Positions 35,318 to 44,094 of a stretch of 64,000 nucleotides of DNA are shown here, one piece after another. This DNA comes from Pseudomonadota bacterium. GTDB lineage: Bacteria > Pseudomonadota > Alphaproteobacteria > Sphingomonadales > Sphingomonadaceae. The DNA is taken from NCBI GenBank assembly GCA_023423655.1, contig JAFAFE010000006.1, positions 496,001-560,000 on the forward strand, given 5' to 3'. Position 1 is the first letter of the stretch, and each line of letters opens with the position of its first letter. A program made the translations under genes and the position numbers. The notes below the pieces were generated by a model. The model was not told the DNA's origin. It made no database searches and was given only the letters and a program-made list of their open reading frames with translations.

Positions 35318-35449
35318 GGGCCTGCCCCTAGGCCGCGCGCACGCGTGACGCAAGGCTTAGGGCGGCGCGTCGGGTTGCGGGCGGAAAGAAATGGACCGCA
35401 ACCGAAGGCCGGAATAACTGGCCGGAATAAACCCGCATTTCTTTCAAAT

Positions 35450-35484
35450 GATATATTGTATCTTTAACCTCGATATGTCATATC
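35450..35484 (+). promoter_or_regulatory. two candidate Zur-type operators upstream of merC-like gene
   Basis: GATATGTCATATC (35472-35484) is a perfect palindrome around a central T; GATATATTGTATC (35450-35462) is an imperfect copy. Their centres are 22 bp apart and the second ends 10 bases before the ATG. The AT-rich dyad shape resembles Zur/Fur sites, and a Zur-like gene lies downstream, but the assignment is inference. Confidence 0.5.
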
Positions 35485-35494
35485 ATCGCTCGCA

Positions 35495-35974
35495 ATGGCA
35501 CAGACTCAGCAGGAACATCAGGCAATAGCCAGCCTCGCGCGCGCGGCTCCGGACTTCCGGTCGGGCTTGCGCGATCTCGCGGCCGCGCGGGTGCGGGCGT
35601 TTGATTCGGCCATCCGCCCGCGCTGGCTGGACCGGCTCGGCATGGCGATTTCGGGGCTGTGCCTTGTCCATTGTGTCGCGACCGCAATCATCGTCAGCCT
35701 GTTATCGACCGCTGGCAGTTGGCTCGGCAGCCCGCTCATCCATGAAGGCGGGCTGGTCATCGCGATTATTTTCGGCGCGCTCGCTTTGGCCAAGGGCATT
35801 ATCGAACATGGCTATCTCCAGCCTGCCGCTTTTGGCGGGCTTGGCCTTGGCATTATGGCAGGGGCGCTCACCATTCCGCATGGCGATGCGGAGCTGGTCT
35901 ATACGCTGTTCGGCGTGTCGCTTGTCGCCTTGGGGCATGACCTCAATATCCGCGCATCAAGCCGCCTGCGCTAA
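35495..35974 (+). CDS. MerC-domain membrane protein
   Basis: 159-residue protein with four hydrophobic segments from about residue 48. The first contains MAISGLCLVHCVATAIIV, carrying the Cys pair position used in MerC for metal binding (here C-x3-C spacing), and a second metal-site candidate is missing. A 45-residue cytosolic N-terminus precedes it. MerC transports mercury, but relatives controlled by Zur are candidates for zinc. The Zur-like gene follows 130 bases downstream. Confidence 0.8.
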   Translation: MAQTQQEHQAIASLARAAPDFRSGLRDLAAARVRAFDSAIRPRWLDRLGMAISGLCLVHCVATAIIVSLLSTAGSWLGSPLIHEGGLVIAIIFGALALAKGIIEHGYLQPAAFGGLGLGIMAGALTIPHGDAELVYTLFGVSLVALGHDLNIRASSRLR

Positions 35975-36106
35975 GCGCCACTACTTTATTGACGGGCTTT
36001 ATGAACCGGCGCACACGCGTCCGCTCACGCGAAACCGGTGCCCTGGCCCGCTATTCCCGTATCGCGGCCCCTTGCCGCGCATCGGCGAAAGGATTACATT
36101 GAAGCC

Positions 36107-36592
36107 ATGGCCCAGACGCAAAAATCCGATACGCATAATCATGCCCACCATCATCATATGGAAGGGGCGGACTTAGCCGACGCCGCGCGCACCACTTTGC
36201 AGGCAGCGGGCGAGCAATGGACCGCGATGCGCGCCGATGTGTTCGAAGCCTTGTCCGGACTTACCAAACCGTCATCGGCCTATGATATTGCCGATCTCGT
36301 ATCCAAAAAGCGCGGTAAGCGTGTAGCGCCCAACAGCGTCTATCGCATCCTTGACCTGTTCGTGACGACCAACCTTGTCCGCCGCGTCGAAAGCGCCAAT
36401 GCGTTCATCGCCAATGAACATCCCGGCTGCCTCCACGACTGCATCTTCCTCATCTGCGATAATTGCGGGTCGGCGACGCATATCGACGATGACACGCTCA
36501 CCCAAAGCGTGCGCTCGATTGCGGGCAAAACCGGCTTTGCGGTCGACCATCCGGTCATCGAAGTGCGCGGCACCTGCACTGATTGCGGGTAA
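36107..36592 (+). CDS. Fur-family regulator, Zur-like
   Basis: 161-residue Fur-family protein. The N-terminal HNHAHHHH stretch is an unusual His-rich extension that may bind metal. The winged helix includes PSSAYDIADLVSKKRGKRVAPNSVYRILDLF. The structural zinc site is complete (CDNCG and CTDCG), and FIANEHPGCLHDCIFLICD carries the regulatory His/Cys ligands as in Zur. Start at 36107 has a weak, distant AAAGGA. Confidence 0.87.
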   Translation: MAQTQKSDTHNHAHHHHMEGADLADAARTTLQAAGEQWTAMRADVFEALSGLTKPSSAYDIADLVSKKRGKRVAPNSVYRILDLFVTTNLVRRVESANAFIANEHPGCLHDCIFLICDNCGSATHIDDDTLTQSVRSIAGKTGFAVDHPVIEVRGTCTDCG

Positions 36593-36613
36593 AATCATAA
36601 GATTTCGGGGGGA

Positions 36614-37627
36614 ATGATGATGCGGAGCATAAGCCGTGCAGTCGCAGCGGGCAGCCTGTTGGTTATGGCAAGCGGATGCGCGCCGCTGGAACCGGCGCAA
36701 AACAATGCCTCGCGCTCCGCCCCGCCGATAGAAACGGGCGATATTGATCGTTTCTGGGCGACCTATGACAAGGTCCGCGCGACCAATGACCGGCCAACGC
36801 AAATCGCGCTCGTGCAAAGTGGCTATCTCGATAACGGCAGCGCAGGGCTCAAAGCCTTTGCCGCCGCCAAAAGATGCACGGCGGAAACCTACACCGACCA
36901 TATGCGCAATTATCCGCGGTTTTGGGATAGCCTGCGCGCGCGATCCTTGGCCGCGCGCAACCTCACCGTCGCCATAGCCCCCGACCTTGCGAAATTCCGC
37001 GCCATCTATCCCGAAATGCGTCCCGCCAGCGTCTATTTCCTTGTCGGCTGCATGACCTCGGCAGGCACGGCGTCGGGCGATAAGGTCATGTTCGGGACCG
37101 AATTGGTGATGGGCAATGCCCAAGTGGATTTGAGCGAACTTCCCGAACGCGGTAAGAAATTTTTCGGCGCTTTTTACGCAACCGACCCCGAAAAAGGCCT
37201 CCCCGTCCTAGCCATCCACGAATTTGTGCACACCCAGCAAAAAGAGGGCGCCACCGGCCTCCTTGCGCAAACCGTATCGGAAGGCGCGGCCGATTTCGTG
37301 ACTGAGCGCGTCACCGGAAAATTGCCCAACCTCCCCTATATGACCTTCGGCCCGGCCAATGACGCCGCGATTAAGGCGCGCTTCCAAGAGGATCTTGCCA
37401 AGGGCGCAAGCGCGGATGGCTGGCTCTATACCGGCGTTGACGGCAGCCCGTTTGGCGTGCGCGACCTTGGCTATTATGTCGGCTATGCCATCGCGAAATC
37501 CTATTATGCCAAGGCCCAAGACAAGCGTCTTGCGCTCAAGCAGATTATCGAACTCGACACGACCGACGCCAAAGCGGTTGAAAATTATGTTGCCGCCTCG
37601 GGATATTTTCCGGCACTGGCGCAATAA
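36614..37627 (+). CDS. lipoprotein with HExxH metallopeptidase motif (DUF2268-like)
   Basis: About 337 residues. The lipobox MASGC follows a short signal peptide (residues 1-21). The zinc motif is HEFVHTQQ (about residues 202-209), with a downstream SEGAADFVTE offering the third ligand, as in gluzincin-like predicted proteases. Overall resemblance is to DUF2268-type predicted Zn-proteases; no activity is known. It sits between zur-like and dxs genes. Start: three in-frame ATGs in a row (36614, 36617, 36620); GGGGGG favours the last by spacing. Confidence 0.72.
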   Translation: MMMRSISRAVAAGSLLVMASGCAPLEPAQNNASRSAPPIETGDIDRFWATYDKVRATNDRPTQIALVQSGYLDNGSAGLKAFAAAKRCTAETYTDHMRNYPRFWDSLRARSLAARNLTVAIAPDLAKFRAIYPEMRPASVYFLVGCMTSAGTASGDKVMFGTELVMGNAQVDLSELPERGKKFFGAFYATDPEKGLPVLAIHEFVHTQQKEGATGLLAQTVSEGAADFVTERVTGKLPNLPYMTFGPANDAAIKARFQEDLAKGASADGWLYTGVDGSPFGVRDLGYYVGYAIAKSYYAKAQDKRLALKQIIELDTTDAKAVENYVAASGYFPALAQ

Positions 37628-37728
37628 AGTTTACCCAATCCTTCAAAGTTAACGACCCACCCCTTCTGCACATCCACTGCACCGCTTTTTGGTTCGACTC
37701 CTGCGGCAACGGGGCGTAAGGCATTTTT

Positions 37729-39654
37729 ATGACTGTTCTTTCACAGACACCTTTGCTCGATACTGTCACCACGCCCGCCGACCTGCGCAGCCTTGCGCCG
37801 GAGCAATTGCGCCAGCTTGCCGACGAGTTGCGCACCGAAACCATAGCGGCGGTTGGCACCACCGGTGGCCATTTGGGGTCAGGGCTGGGTGTGGTCGAAT
37901 TGACCACCGCGATCCATTATGTGTTCAACACGCCCGACGACCGGCTGGTGTGGGACGTTGGCCACCAATGCTATCCGCACAAGATTTTGACCGGACGGCG
38001 CGACCGTATCCGCACCTTGCGCCAAGGTGGAGGCCTCAGCGGCTTCACCAAGCGCAGCGAGAGCGAATATGATCCGTTCGGCGCGGCGCATAGCTCGACC
38101 TCGATTTCGGCGGCCTTGGGCTTTGCGATTGCCAACAAGATTGCCGACAAGCCCGGTAAGGCGATTGCGGTCATCGGCGATGGCTCGATGTCGGCGGGCA
38201 TGGCCTATGAAGCGATGAACAATGCCGAGCAAGCGGGCAACCGTTTGGTCGTCATTCTGAACGATAATGATATGTCGATTGCGCCGCCGGTGGGCGGGCT
38301 GTCGGCCTATCTGGCGCGGCTGGTATCGTCGCGGCCTTTCCTCGAAATGCGCGAAGTGGCGAAGAAATTTTCGCGCCTCCTCCCCCCGCCCCTCCACGCT
38401 GCTGCCCGCAAAACCGACGAATTTGCGCGCGGCATGGCGATGGGCGGCACCTTGTTCGAAGAGCTTGGCTTTTATTATGTCGGGCCGATTGACGGGCATA
38501 ATCTCGACCATCTCATTCCGGTGCTGGAAAATGTGCGCGACGCGGCGGAAGGCCCGTGCCTCATCCATGTCGTCACGCAAAAGGGCAAAGGCTATGCCCC
38601 CGCCGAAGCGTCTGCCGACAAATATCATGGCGTCCAGAAATTCGACGTGGTGACGGGCGAGCAGGTCAAAGCGCCTGCCTCCGCGCCCGCCTACCAGAAT
38701 GTGTTCGGCGAAACCTTGGCGAAACTGGCCGATACCGACCCGCGCATCGTCGCGATCACCGCCGCCATGCCATCGGGCACCGGCGTTGATAAATTCGCGG
38801 AAGCCCATCCCGACCGGACGTTCGATGTCGGCATTGCCGAACAGCACGCCGTGACGTTCGCGGCGGGCTTGGCGGCGCAAGGGATGCGGCCCTTTTGCGC
38901 GATTTATTCAACCTTCCTCCAGCGCGCTTATGACCAGGTCGTGCATGATGTCGCGATCCAGAATTTGCCGGTGCGCTTTGCGATTGACCGTGCAGGGCTG
39001 GTCGGTGCGGACGGCGCGACCCATGCCGGATCGTTTGACGTGACCTATCTCGCGACGCTCCCCAATATGGTGGTGATGGCCCCGGCGGATGAAGCCGAAC
39101 TGGTCCATATGACCTATACCGCGACGCTTCATGATGACGGCCCGATTGCTTTCCGTTACCCGCGCGGCAATGGCACCGGCGTTGCGCTCCCCGAAGTCCC
39201 CGAACGTTTGGCAATCGGCAAAGGCCGCTTGGTACGCGAAGGCAAATCGGTCGCGATCCTCTCGCTCGGTACACGATTGGAAGAAGCATTAAAGGCCGCC
39301 GACGAGTTGGACGCCAAAGGCCTTTCGACGACCGTCGCCGACCTGCGTTTTGCCAAGCCCCTCGACGAGGCGCTGATCCGCAAATTGCTGACGAGCCATG
39401 AAGTGTGCGTGACCATCGAAGAAAACGCCGTCGGCGGCTTGGGCGCACACGTCCTCACCATGGCGAGCGATGAAGGCCTCATCGACAATGGCCTCAAACT
39501 ACGCACCATGCGCCTCCCCGATATGTTCCAGGACCAGAACAGCCCCGACAAACAATATGACGAAGCGGGATTGAACGCGCCGCATATTGTCGACACGGTG
39601 CTGAAGGCCTTGCGGCATAATAGCGTGGGCGTGGTGAAGGGCGGGGTGGCTTAG
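37729..39654 (+). CDS. dxs: 1-deoxy-D-xylulose-5-phosphate synthase
   Basis: First enzyme of the MEP isoprenoid pathway: condenses pyruvate and glyceraldehyde-3-phosphate using thiamine diphosphate. 641 residues, full length. Visible are GGHLGSGLGVVELTTA, the ThDP/Mg motif VIGDGSMSAGMAYEAMNNA, the HVVTQKGKGYAPAE loop, and the catalytic Glu region IAEQHAVTFAAGLA. The transketolase C-domain ends normally. No other MEP gene is adjacent. Confidence 0.98.
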   Translation: MTVLSQTPLLDTVTTPADLRSLAPEQLRQLADELRTETIAAVGTTGGHLGSGLGVVELTTAIHYVFNTPDDRLVWDVGHQCYPHKILTGRRDRIRTLRQGGGLSGFTKRSESEYDPFGAAHSSTSISAALGFAIANKIADKPGKAIAVIGDGSMSAGMAYEAMNNAEQAGNRLVVILNDNDMSIAPPVGGLSAYLARLVSSRPFLEMREVAKKFSRLLPPPLHAAARKTDEFARGMAMGGTLFEELGFYYVGPIDGHNLDHLIPVLENVRDAAEGPCLIHVVTQKGKGYAPAEASADKYHGVQKFDVVTGEQVKAPASAPAYQNVFGETLAKLADTDPRIVAITAAMPSGTGVDKFAEAHPDRTFDVGIAEQHAVTFAAGLAAQGMRPFCAIYSTFLQRAYDQVVHDVAIQNLPVRFAIDRAGLVGADGATHAGSFDVTYLATLPNMVVMAPADEAELVHMTYTATLHDDGPIAFRYPRGNGTGVALPEVPERLAIGKGRLVREGKSVAILSLGTRLEEALKAADELDAKGLSTTVADLRFAKPLDEALIRKLLTSHEVCVTIEENAVGGLGAHVLTMASDEGLIDNGLKLRTMRLPDMFQDQNSPDKQYDEAGLNAPHIVDTVLKALRHNSVGVVKGGVA

Positions 39655-39664
39655 AGGAGAAGTT

Positions 39665-39883
39665 ATGCAGATCGAAAAACTCGGCCAGCTACTAGCGGAC
39701 GTCGTTCGCAAGGCACCCAAAGGGGACATCGCGGTCACTATTCACCTTTTCGGCATTAGATATGCTAATGAGATTGGCGCAGGAGCAACACAGGTTGCGA
39801 TCGCAGCCGGTATAAGTGAAAAATATGGCACTGAGCTCCGCAAAGGTATGAAACTGGCGAAATATGTCGAATTAAAACAGTAA
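39665..39883 (+). CDS. small HTH-like protein
   Basis: 72 residues: MQIEKLGQLLADVVRKAPKG, then VTIHLFGIRYANEIG, then VAIAAGISEKYGTELRKGMKLAKYV. The last part reads like a helix-turn-helix. Similar small proteins occur near mobile and defence genes; I recall this type as an uncharacterised HTH-like family but cannot confirm it. GAGGAGAAGTT precedes the ATG. It begins ten bases after dxs, although codon use and AT content differ, which suggests later arrival. Confidence 0.62.
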   Translation: MQIEKLGQLLADVVRKAPKGDIAVTIHLFGIRYANEIGAGATQVAIAAGISEKYGTELRKGMKLAKYVELKQ

Positions 39884-39948
39884 TCAAAAGTTCGAAACGA
39901 AAGCGGCAGCGCTCAAATTCAACTGATGCGGCATATTTGCTATCACGC

Positions 39949-40215
39949 TCACCGCCGGTACACATCGCGGCGGTGGCCCAGTGCCACCACGACGATGACC
40001 AGCCGCCCGTCCTCGATTTTGGCAATCACGCGATAATCACCAACGCGGTAGCGCCATAGGCCCGACAATTCACCCGTCAGCGCCTTGCCGCGCAGGCGCG
40101 GATCGTCGAGCGCGGCAATCTCTTCGACTGCTTTCAATATGCGCGCCGCCGCTTGCCGGTCGATCTTTCCGAGCGTTTTGGCAACGCCCGTGCTATATTC
40201 AATCGTCCAGACCAA
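39949..40215 (-). CDS. RelE/ParE-family toxin
   Basis: 88 residues with the RelE fold pattern: VWTIEYSTGVAKTLGKIDRQAAARILKAVEEIA, then the core LSGLWRYRVGDYRVIAKIEDGRLVIVVVALGHRRDVYRR carrying the basic residues of mRNA interferases. It overlaps the antitoxin gene by 17 bases. Confidence 0.92.
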   Translation of the reverse strand: MVWTIEYSTGVAKTLGKIDRQAAARILKAVEEIAALDDPRLRGKALTGELSGLWRYRVGDYRVIAKIEDGRLVIVVVALGHRRDVYRR

Positions 40216-40417
40216 GACGGCGCTTCATTTCGTCATGCGACACATTCCGCTTCGGGTCATAATCCGCCATCGCCTCGGTCGCGAGCGCATGGTCTTCCAG
40301 ATCGTCAATATATTCCTCGATCGCCCGGCGCGCATAATAGGTTTTGGTGCGCCCCGTCCGCGCGGCAAGGTCCGCCAAGCGGCGCTCCAACTCTGCATCT
40401 AATCGAATAGCCAACAT
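40199..40417 (-). CDS. ribbon-helix-helix antitoxin (RelB-like)
   Basis: 72 residues with an N-terminal ribbon-helix-helix, LAIRLDAELERRLADLAARTGRTKTYYARRAIEEY, and an acidic C-terminal tail for toxin binding. Upstream of and overlapping the RelE gene, the usual order. A palindrome at 40436-40447 lies just before its start. Confidence 0.9.
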   Translation of the reverse strand: MLAIRLDAELERRLADLAARTGRTKTYYARRAIEEYIDDLEDHALATEAMADYDPKRNVSHDEMKRRLGLDD

Positions 40418-40435
40418 GGGGTCACGCCTCCTTGT

Positions 40436-40447
40436 TATACATGTATA
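40436..40447. promoter_or_regulatory. palindromic operator of relBE-like pair
   Basis: TATACATGTATA is a perfect 12-base palindrome, 19 bases upstream of the antitoxin start. Antitoxins of this type usually bind such sites to repress their own operon. Confidence 0.6.
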
Positions 40448-40481
40448 GCAGATGGTCTATTACTACAAGACCTTGCCCCAT

Positions 40482-40508
40482 GGATATACATGGCGTATAT
40501 GTATATCC
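40482..40508. promoter_or_regulatory. inverted repeat operator of the AbrB-PIN pair
   Basis: GGATATACAT (40482-40491) and ATGTATATCC (40499-40508) form a perfect 10-base inverted repeat with a seven-base centre, just upstream of AAGGAG and the ATG at 40525. Its half-sites share the ATAYAT core with the palindrome at 40436. Confidence 0.65.
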
Positions 40509-40524
40509 GTAAGGAGCAACTCCC

Positions 40525-40752
40525 ATGAAAGTCGCCAAATGGGGCAATAGCCTCGCCATCCGTATTCCCGCCGATGTGGCGCGCGAATTGCGTCTTGAAG
40601 AAGGCGATGAAATTGATTTGTGCGCGCTTGAAGGTAAGATCGGCATACGCCGCATCCTGACGCGCGACGAAGCGATTGAAGGGATGCGCCGCCTCGCCAA
40701 GCCCCTCCCCCCCGGATATAAATTCGACCGCGACGAAGCGAACGCCCGCTGA
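40525..40752 (+). CDS. AbrB/MazE-type (VapB-like) antitoxin
   Basis: 75 residues. The swapped-hairpin DNA-binding domain is MKVAKWGNSLAIRIPADVARELRLEEGDEIDL; the C-terminal 25 residues would bind the toxin. AAGGAG lies eight bases before the ATG. Eight bases separate it from the PIN gene. Confidence 0.9.
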   Translation: MKVAKWGNSLAIRIPADVARELRLEEGDEIDLCALEGKIGIRRILTRDEAIEGMRRLAKPLPPGYKFDRDEANAR

Positions 40753-40760
40753 ACGCGGCA

Positions 40761-41174
40761 ATGCAATTCTTCGACAGCAATATTCTGGTCTATGCCCATA
40801 GCCAAGATCCGCGCAACGCGGTGGCCCGCGCGCTGCTGCGTCAAGAGGGCGTCATCAGCGTCCAATGTCTCAACGAATTTGTGAATGTCGCGCGGCGTAA
40901 ACTAGGTATGACATGGGACGAGGTGCAAGAAAGTCTCGACTTCATTCACACCTGCTGCCCTACTATCCTCGCCTTAAGCGTCCCGTTGCACGAACATGCC
41001 TGCCGTATCGCGGCGCGCTTCCGGTTTTCCATCTACGACAGTTTAATTGTCGCCGCCGCTTTTGAAGCCAAATGCGACATCCTCTATTCCGAAGATATGC
41101 AGGATGGCTTGGTGATGGAAGGCCCGGACGGACACATCCTCCGCATCGTCGACCCGTTCAAAGACTTGGCTTAG
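40761..41174 (+). CDS. PIN-domain toxin (VapC-like)
   Basis: 137 residues. PIN-fold acidic residues appear in FFDSNILVYAHSQ (first Asp), LNEFVNVARRK (Glu), and YDSLIVAAAFEAKCDILYSEDMQDG (last two acidic residues). Predicted ribonuclease. The last 17 bases overlap the end of the convergent MFS gene. Confidence 0.9.
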   Translation: MQFFDSNILVYAHSQDPRNAVARALLRQEGVISVQCLNEFVNVARRKLGMTWDEVQESLDFIHTCCPTILALSVPLHEHACRIAARFRFSIYDSLIVAAAFEAKCDILYSEDMQDGLVMEGPDGHILRIVDPFKDLA

Positions 41175-42375
41175 CGTCCCGCTCGACCAACACCGACACA
41201 CCCAATATCGCCAAGCCGCCTAGCGCCAATCCCGCGCCTACCGGCCCGGTTGATTGCCAGCCATAGCCTGCCGAAATGGCAAGCCCGCCAAGGAATGGCC
41301 CCAGCGCATTGGCGGCGTTAAATGCGGAATGGTTGAGCGCGGCAGCAAGTGCCTGTGCGTCACCCGCCACATCCATCAGCCGTGTTTGCAACAGCGGCGC
41401 AAGCATCCCGCCCATGCCTATCGCGACGACATTGAGCAGCAACAAGGGCAGATGCGCGGCGGTGAACCAATAAAGGCTCAATGCGATGGCCGAGAATAGC
41501 AGCACCCCTGCCGCCGGCTTCAGCAAACCGAAGCGTTCAAACCGCGGGATAATCAGGCTGCCTGAAAACATACCGATACCGAATAGCATCAACGCCAGCG
41601 GCACCATTTTCTGGGACACGCCAGTCACGTGCGTCATCGTATCGGCAAGATAGGTATAGACCGAAAACATCCCCCCAAAGCCGATCGCGCCAATCCCCAA
41701 GGTCAGCCACACTTGCGGTTTTTTAAGCGCGCCGAGTTCGCGCAACGGGTTGGCCTTCGCATCGGGCGCTTCATCGGGCACGATGCGCCACACTAATCCG
41801 GCGGTCATAATGGCCAGCACCGCCACCACGATAAAGCAGGACCGCCACCCCGCAATCTGCCCCAATAAATTGGCAAAAGGCGTGCCGATAATATTCGCGA
41901 TTGTAAGGCCAAGCAGGACATAGGCCGACGCCTTCACCCGCTGATCCCGTGGCACCAGCGATGCTGCCACCAAGGTCGCAATGCCAAAATAGGCCCCATG
42001 CGGCAATCCGCTCAAAAAGCGGAAAGCCAGCATTTGCGGATAGTTTTGCGAAAAGGCCGCAAGCAAATTGCCCAAGGCGAACACTATCATCAAACCGATC
42101 AACAAGGTGCGGCGGCGCATCTTTGCGGCCAATATGGTGATCGCGGGCGCACCGACCACGACGCCCAGTGCATAGGCGCTAATCGCGTGCCCTGCGGTCG
42201 GGGCATCAATGTGCAAGCTGCGCGCAAAGTCAGGCAGCAGGCTCATCGTTGCAAATTCGGTGATGCCAATCGCAAAACCGCCCATCCCTAACGCGCATAA
42301 TATCAGCGTAATGGGCGGGGCGGAAATAGCGGGAGTCGCGGGGGAATACGCGGGGCGCGTCGACGTATCGGTCAT
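41158..42375 (-). CDS. MFS transporter, DHA1/AraJ-like
   Basis: 405 residues, about 12 membrane helices. The motif between helices 2 and 3 is seen as PAITILAAKMRRRTLLIG. The start LCALGMGGFAIGITEFATMSLLPDFA matches the AraJ/sugar-efflux-like group. The N-terminal 20 residues are Pro/Ser-rich. Substrate unknown. Confidence 0.9.
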   Translation of the reverse strand: MTDTSTRPAYSPATPAISAPPITLILCALGMGGFAIGITEFATMSLLPDFARSLHIDAPTAGHAISAYALGVVVGAPAITILAAKMRRRTLLIGLMIVFALGNLLAAFSQNYPQMLAFRFLSGLPHGAYFGIATLVAASLVPRDQRVKASAYVLLGLTIANIIGTPFANLLGQIAGWRSCFIVVAVLAIMTAGLVWRIVPDEAPDAKANPLRELGALKKPQVWLTLGIGAIGFGGMFSVYTYLADTMTHVTGVSQKMVPLALMLFGIGMFSGSLIIPRFERFGLLKPAAGVLLFSAIALSLYWFTAAHLPLLLLNVVAIGMGGMLAPLLQTRLMDVAGDAQALAAALNHSAFNAANALGPFLGGLAISAGYGWQSTGPVGAGLALGGLAILGVSVLVERDAKPSL

Positions 42376-42474
42376 TTTTCAGGGGGAATCCGTGATGCTT
42401 TGGAACGGGCCATTCTATAGTCGCTTTTCATGCTGCACCGCAACATAGACTTATTATGGGCAGGGATAGTTTCC

Positions 42475-42496
42475 ATAATCACACAGTTGCGATTAT
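42475..42496. promoter_or_regulatory. small dyad upstream of purT
   Basis: ATAATC (42475-42480) and GATTAT (42491-42496) are inverted around ten bases, ending 11 bases before the purT ATG and within the divergent promoter region. It may be an operator, or chance. Confidence 0.25.
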
Positions 42497-42507
42497 AGAC
42501 CGCCTCC

Positions 42508-43686
42508 ATGACACCGACCGCGACTATCCTCCTCCTCGGCTCCGGCGAATTGGGCCGGGAATTTGCTATTTCGGCCAAGCGTTTGGGCGCGCGGGTGATA
42601 GCGTGTGACAGCTATGCCGATGCGCCCGCGATGCAGGTCGCCGACGCGGCAGAGATATTTTCGATGCTCGATGGCACGGCGTTGCGCGCGGTGGTGCTAA
42701 AGCATCAGCCGACGCATATCGTCCCCGAAGTCGAAGCGATCCGCACCGAAGAATTGGGCGCTCTGGAGGCGGAAGGCTTTAACATCATCCCCACCGCGCG
42801 CGCGACGCAATTGACCATGAACCGCGATGCAATCCGCGATATGGCCGCGCAGGAACTGGGCGTTGCGACCAGCCTTTATGCCTATGCCGAAACGCTGGAG
42901 GAAGCGGAACAGGCCGCCGCCGACATCGGCTTTCCGTCGGTGATGAAGCCGGTCATGTCCTCGTCCGGCAAGGGGCAGAGCGTGGTGCGCGGCGCGGACG
43001 ATGTGCGCGCGGCGTGGGATTACGCCTGCGCGGGTATGCGCGGCGACCGGCAGCGCGTGATTGTCGAACAATTTATCGACTTTGCCTATGAAATTACGCT
43101 GCTCACGGTGCGGACCAAGGATGGCATCCTGTTCTCCCCGCCCATCGGCCACCGGCAGGAACGCGGCGATTATCAGGAAAGCTGGCAACCCACCGCGATG
43201 AGCGATGCCGCCATTGCCGCCGCACAGCAAATGGCCGCGAAAGTGGTCGATAATCTTGGCGGCTATGGCCTGTTCGGTGTCGAATTTTTCGTGACCAAAG
43301 ACGATCAGGTGATTTTTTCCGAACTATCGCCGCGCCCGCATGATACCGGCATGGTGACTTTGATCGGCCAGCATTTGAGCGAATTTGATTTGCACGCGCG
43401 CGCCATCCTCGGCCTCCCGATCCCCGCTATCGGCATGACCGCGCCTGCGGCGGCATCGGCGGTCATTCTCGCCGACCGGGACGCGGAGGATTATGCTTTT
43501 TCAGGGCTGGGCGATGCGCTTGCTCTGGGGTCTGCGGACGCGCGTGTGGATGTGCGTTTGTTCGGCAAGCCCGTCACCCGCCCCTATCGCCGCATGGGCG
43601 TGGCGCTTGCAACCGGGGCGACCAGCGATGCGGCGCGCGCGCTTGCAAAACAGGCTGCGGATTGCATCATTATCGACTATAAATAG
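42508..43686 (+). CDS. purT: formate-dependent phosphoribosylglycinamide formyltransferase
   Basis: ATP-grasp enzyme using formate and ATP to formylate GAR in purine synthesis. 392 residues with the N-terminal ILLLGSGELGREFAISAKRLG, the ATP-grasp region FPSVMKPVMSSSGKGQSV, and the SELSPRPHDTGMVTL signature near residue 277. Distinguished from the closely related purK at 51920 by this signature and length. The two purine genes purE and purK lie about 9 kb away on the other strand. Confidence 0.96.
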   Translation: MTPTATILLLGSGELGREFAISAKRLGARVIACDSYADAPAMQVADAAEIFSMLDGTALRAVVLKHQPTHIVPEVEAIRTEELGALEAEGFNIIPTARATQLTMNRDAIRDMAAQELGVATSLYAYAETLEEAEQAAADIGFPSVMKPVMSSSGKGQSVVRGADDVRAAWDYACAGMRGDRQRVIVEQFIDFAYEITLLTVRTKDGILFSPPIGHRQERGDYQESWQPTAMSDAAIAAAQQMAAKVVDNLGGYGLFGVEFFVTKDDQVIFSELSPRPHDTGMVTLIGQHLSEFDLHARAILGLPIPAIGMTAPAAASAVILADRDAEDYAFSGLGDALALGSADARVDVRLFGKPVTRPYRRMGVALATGATSDAARALAKQAADCIIIDYK

Positions 43687-43713
43687 GCGATTATTTTCGC
43701 AAAGGAGTCGTTT

Positions 43714-44094
43714 ATGCTGCACCTCATCGACAGCGCCGACGATGTGCTGGCGCTGACCATTTCGCATAAAATTACCGGCGCCGATCTCGATACGATCATG
43801 GACCGGCTCGACGCGCTGATGGCCGCGCATGACCCTGTCCATATTTTCGTCGAAACCCAAAATATTGACGGGATAGAGTTGGATTCGCTCGGTGCCTATA
43901 CGATGCGCGCCATGCCCTTGTTCGGAAAACTCGGCCAATTCGGCCGCGTCGCGGTGGTCGCCGACCAAGCCTGGATTCGCGGCGCGACCCGCTTTGAAAG
44001 CATGATATTGCCCAATATCAGCTATCGCGTATTCGAACCCGATGCCCGTGACGAGGCTTTGGCTTGGGTGAATGGGGCTAACCAACCCCGCTAG
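43714..44094 (+). CDS. SpoIIAA-like protein
   Basis: 126-residue protein of the SpoIIAA-like/STAS-type fold (MLHLIDSADDVLALTISHKITGADL). The C-terminal half has PLFGKLGQFGRVAVVADQAWIR. It lacks clear phosphorylatable Ser of classic SpoIIAA. Function unknown; lies 27 bases after purT with AAAGGAG before the ATG. Confidence 0.8.
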   Translation: MLHLIDSADDVLALTISHKITGADLDTIMDRLDALMAAHDPVHIFVETQNIDGIELDSLGAYTMRAMPLFGKLGQFGRVAVVADQAWIRGATRFESMILPNISYRVFEPDARDEALAWVNGANQPR

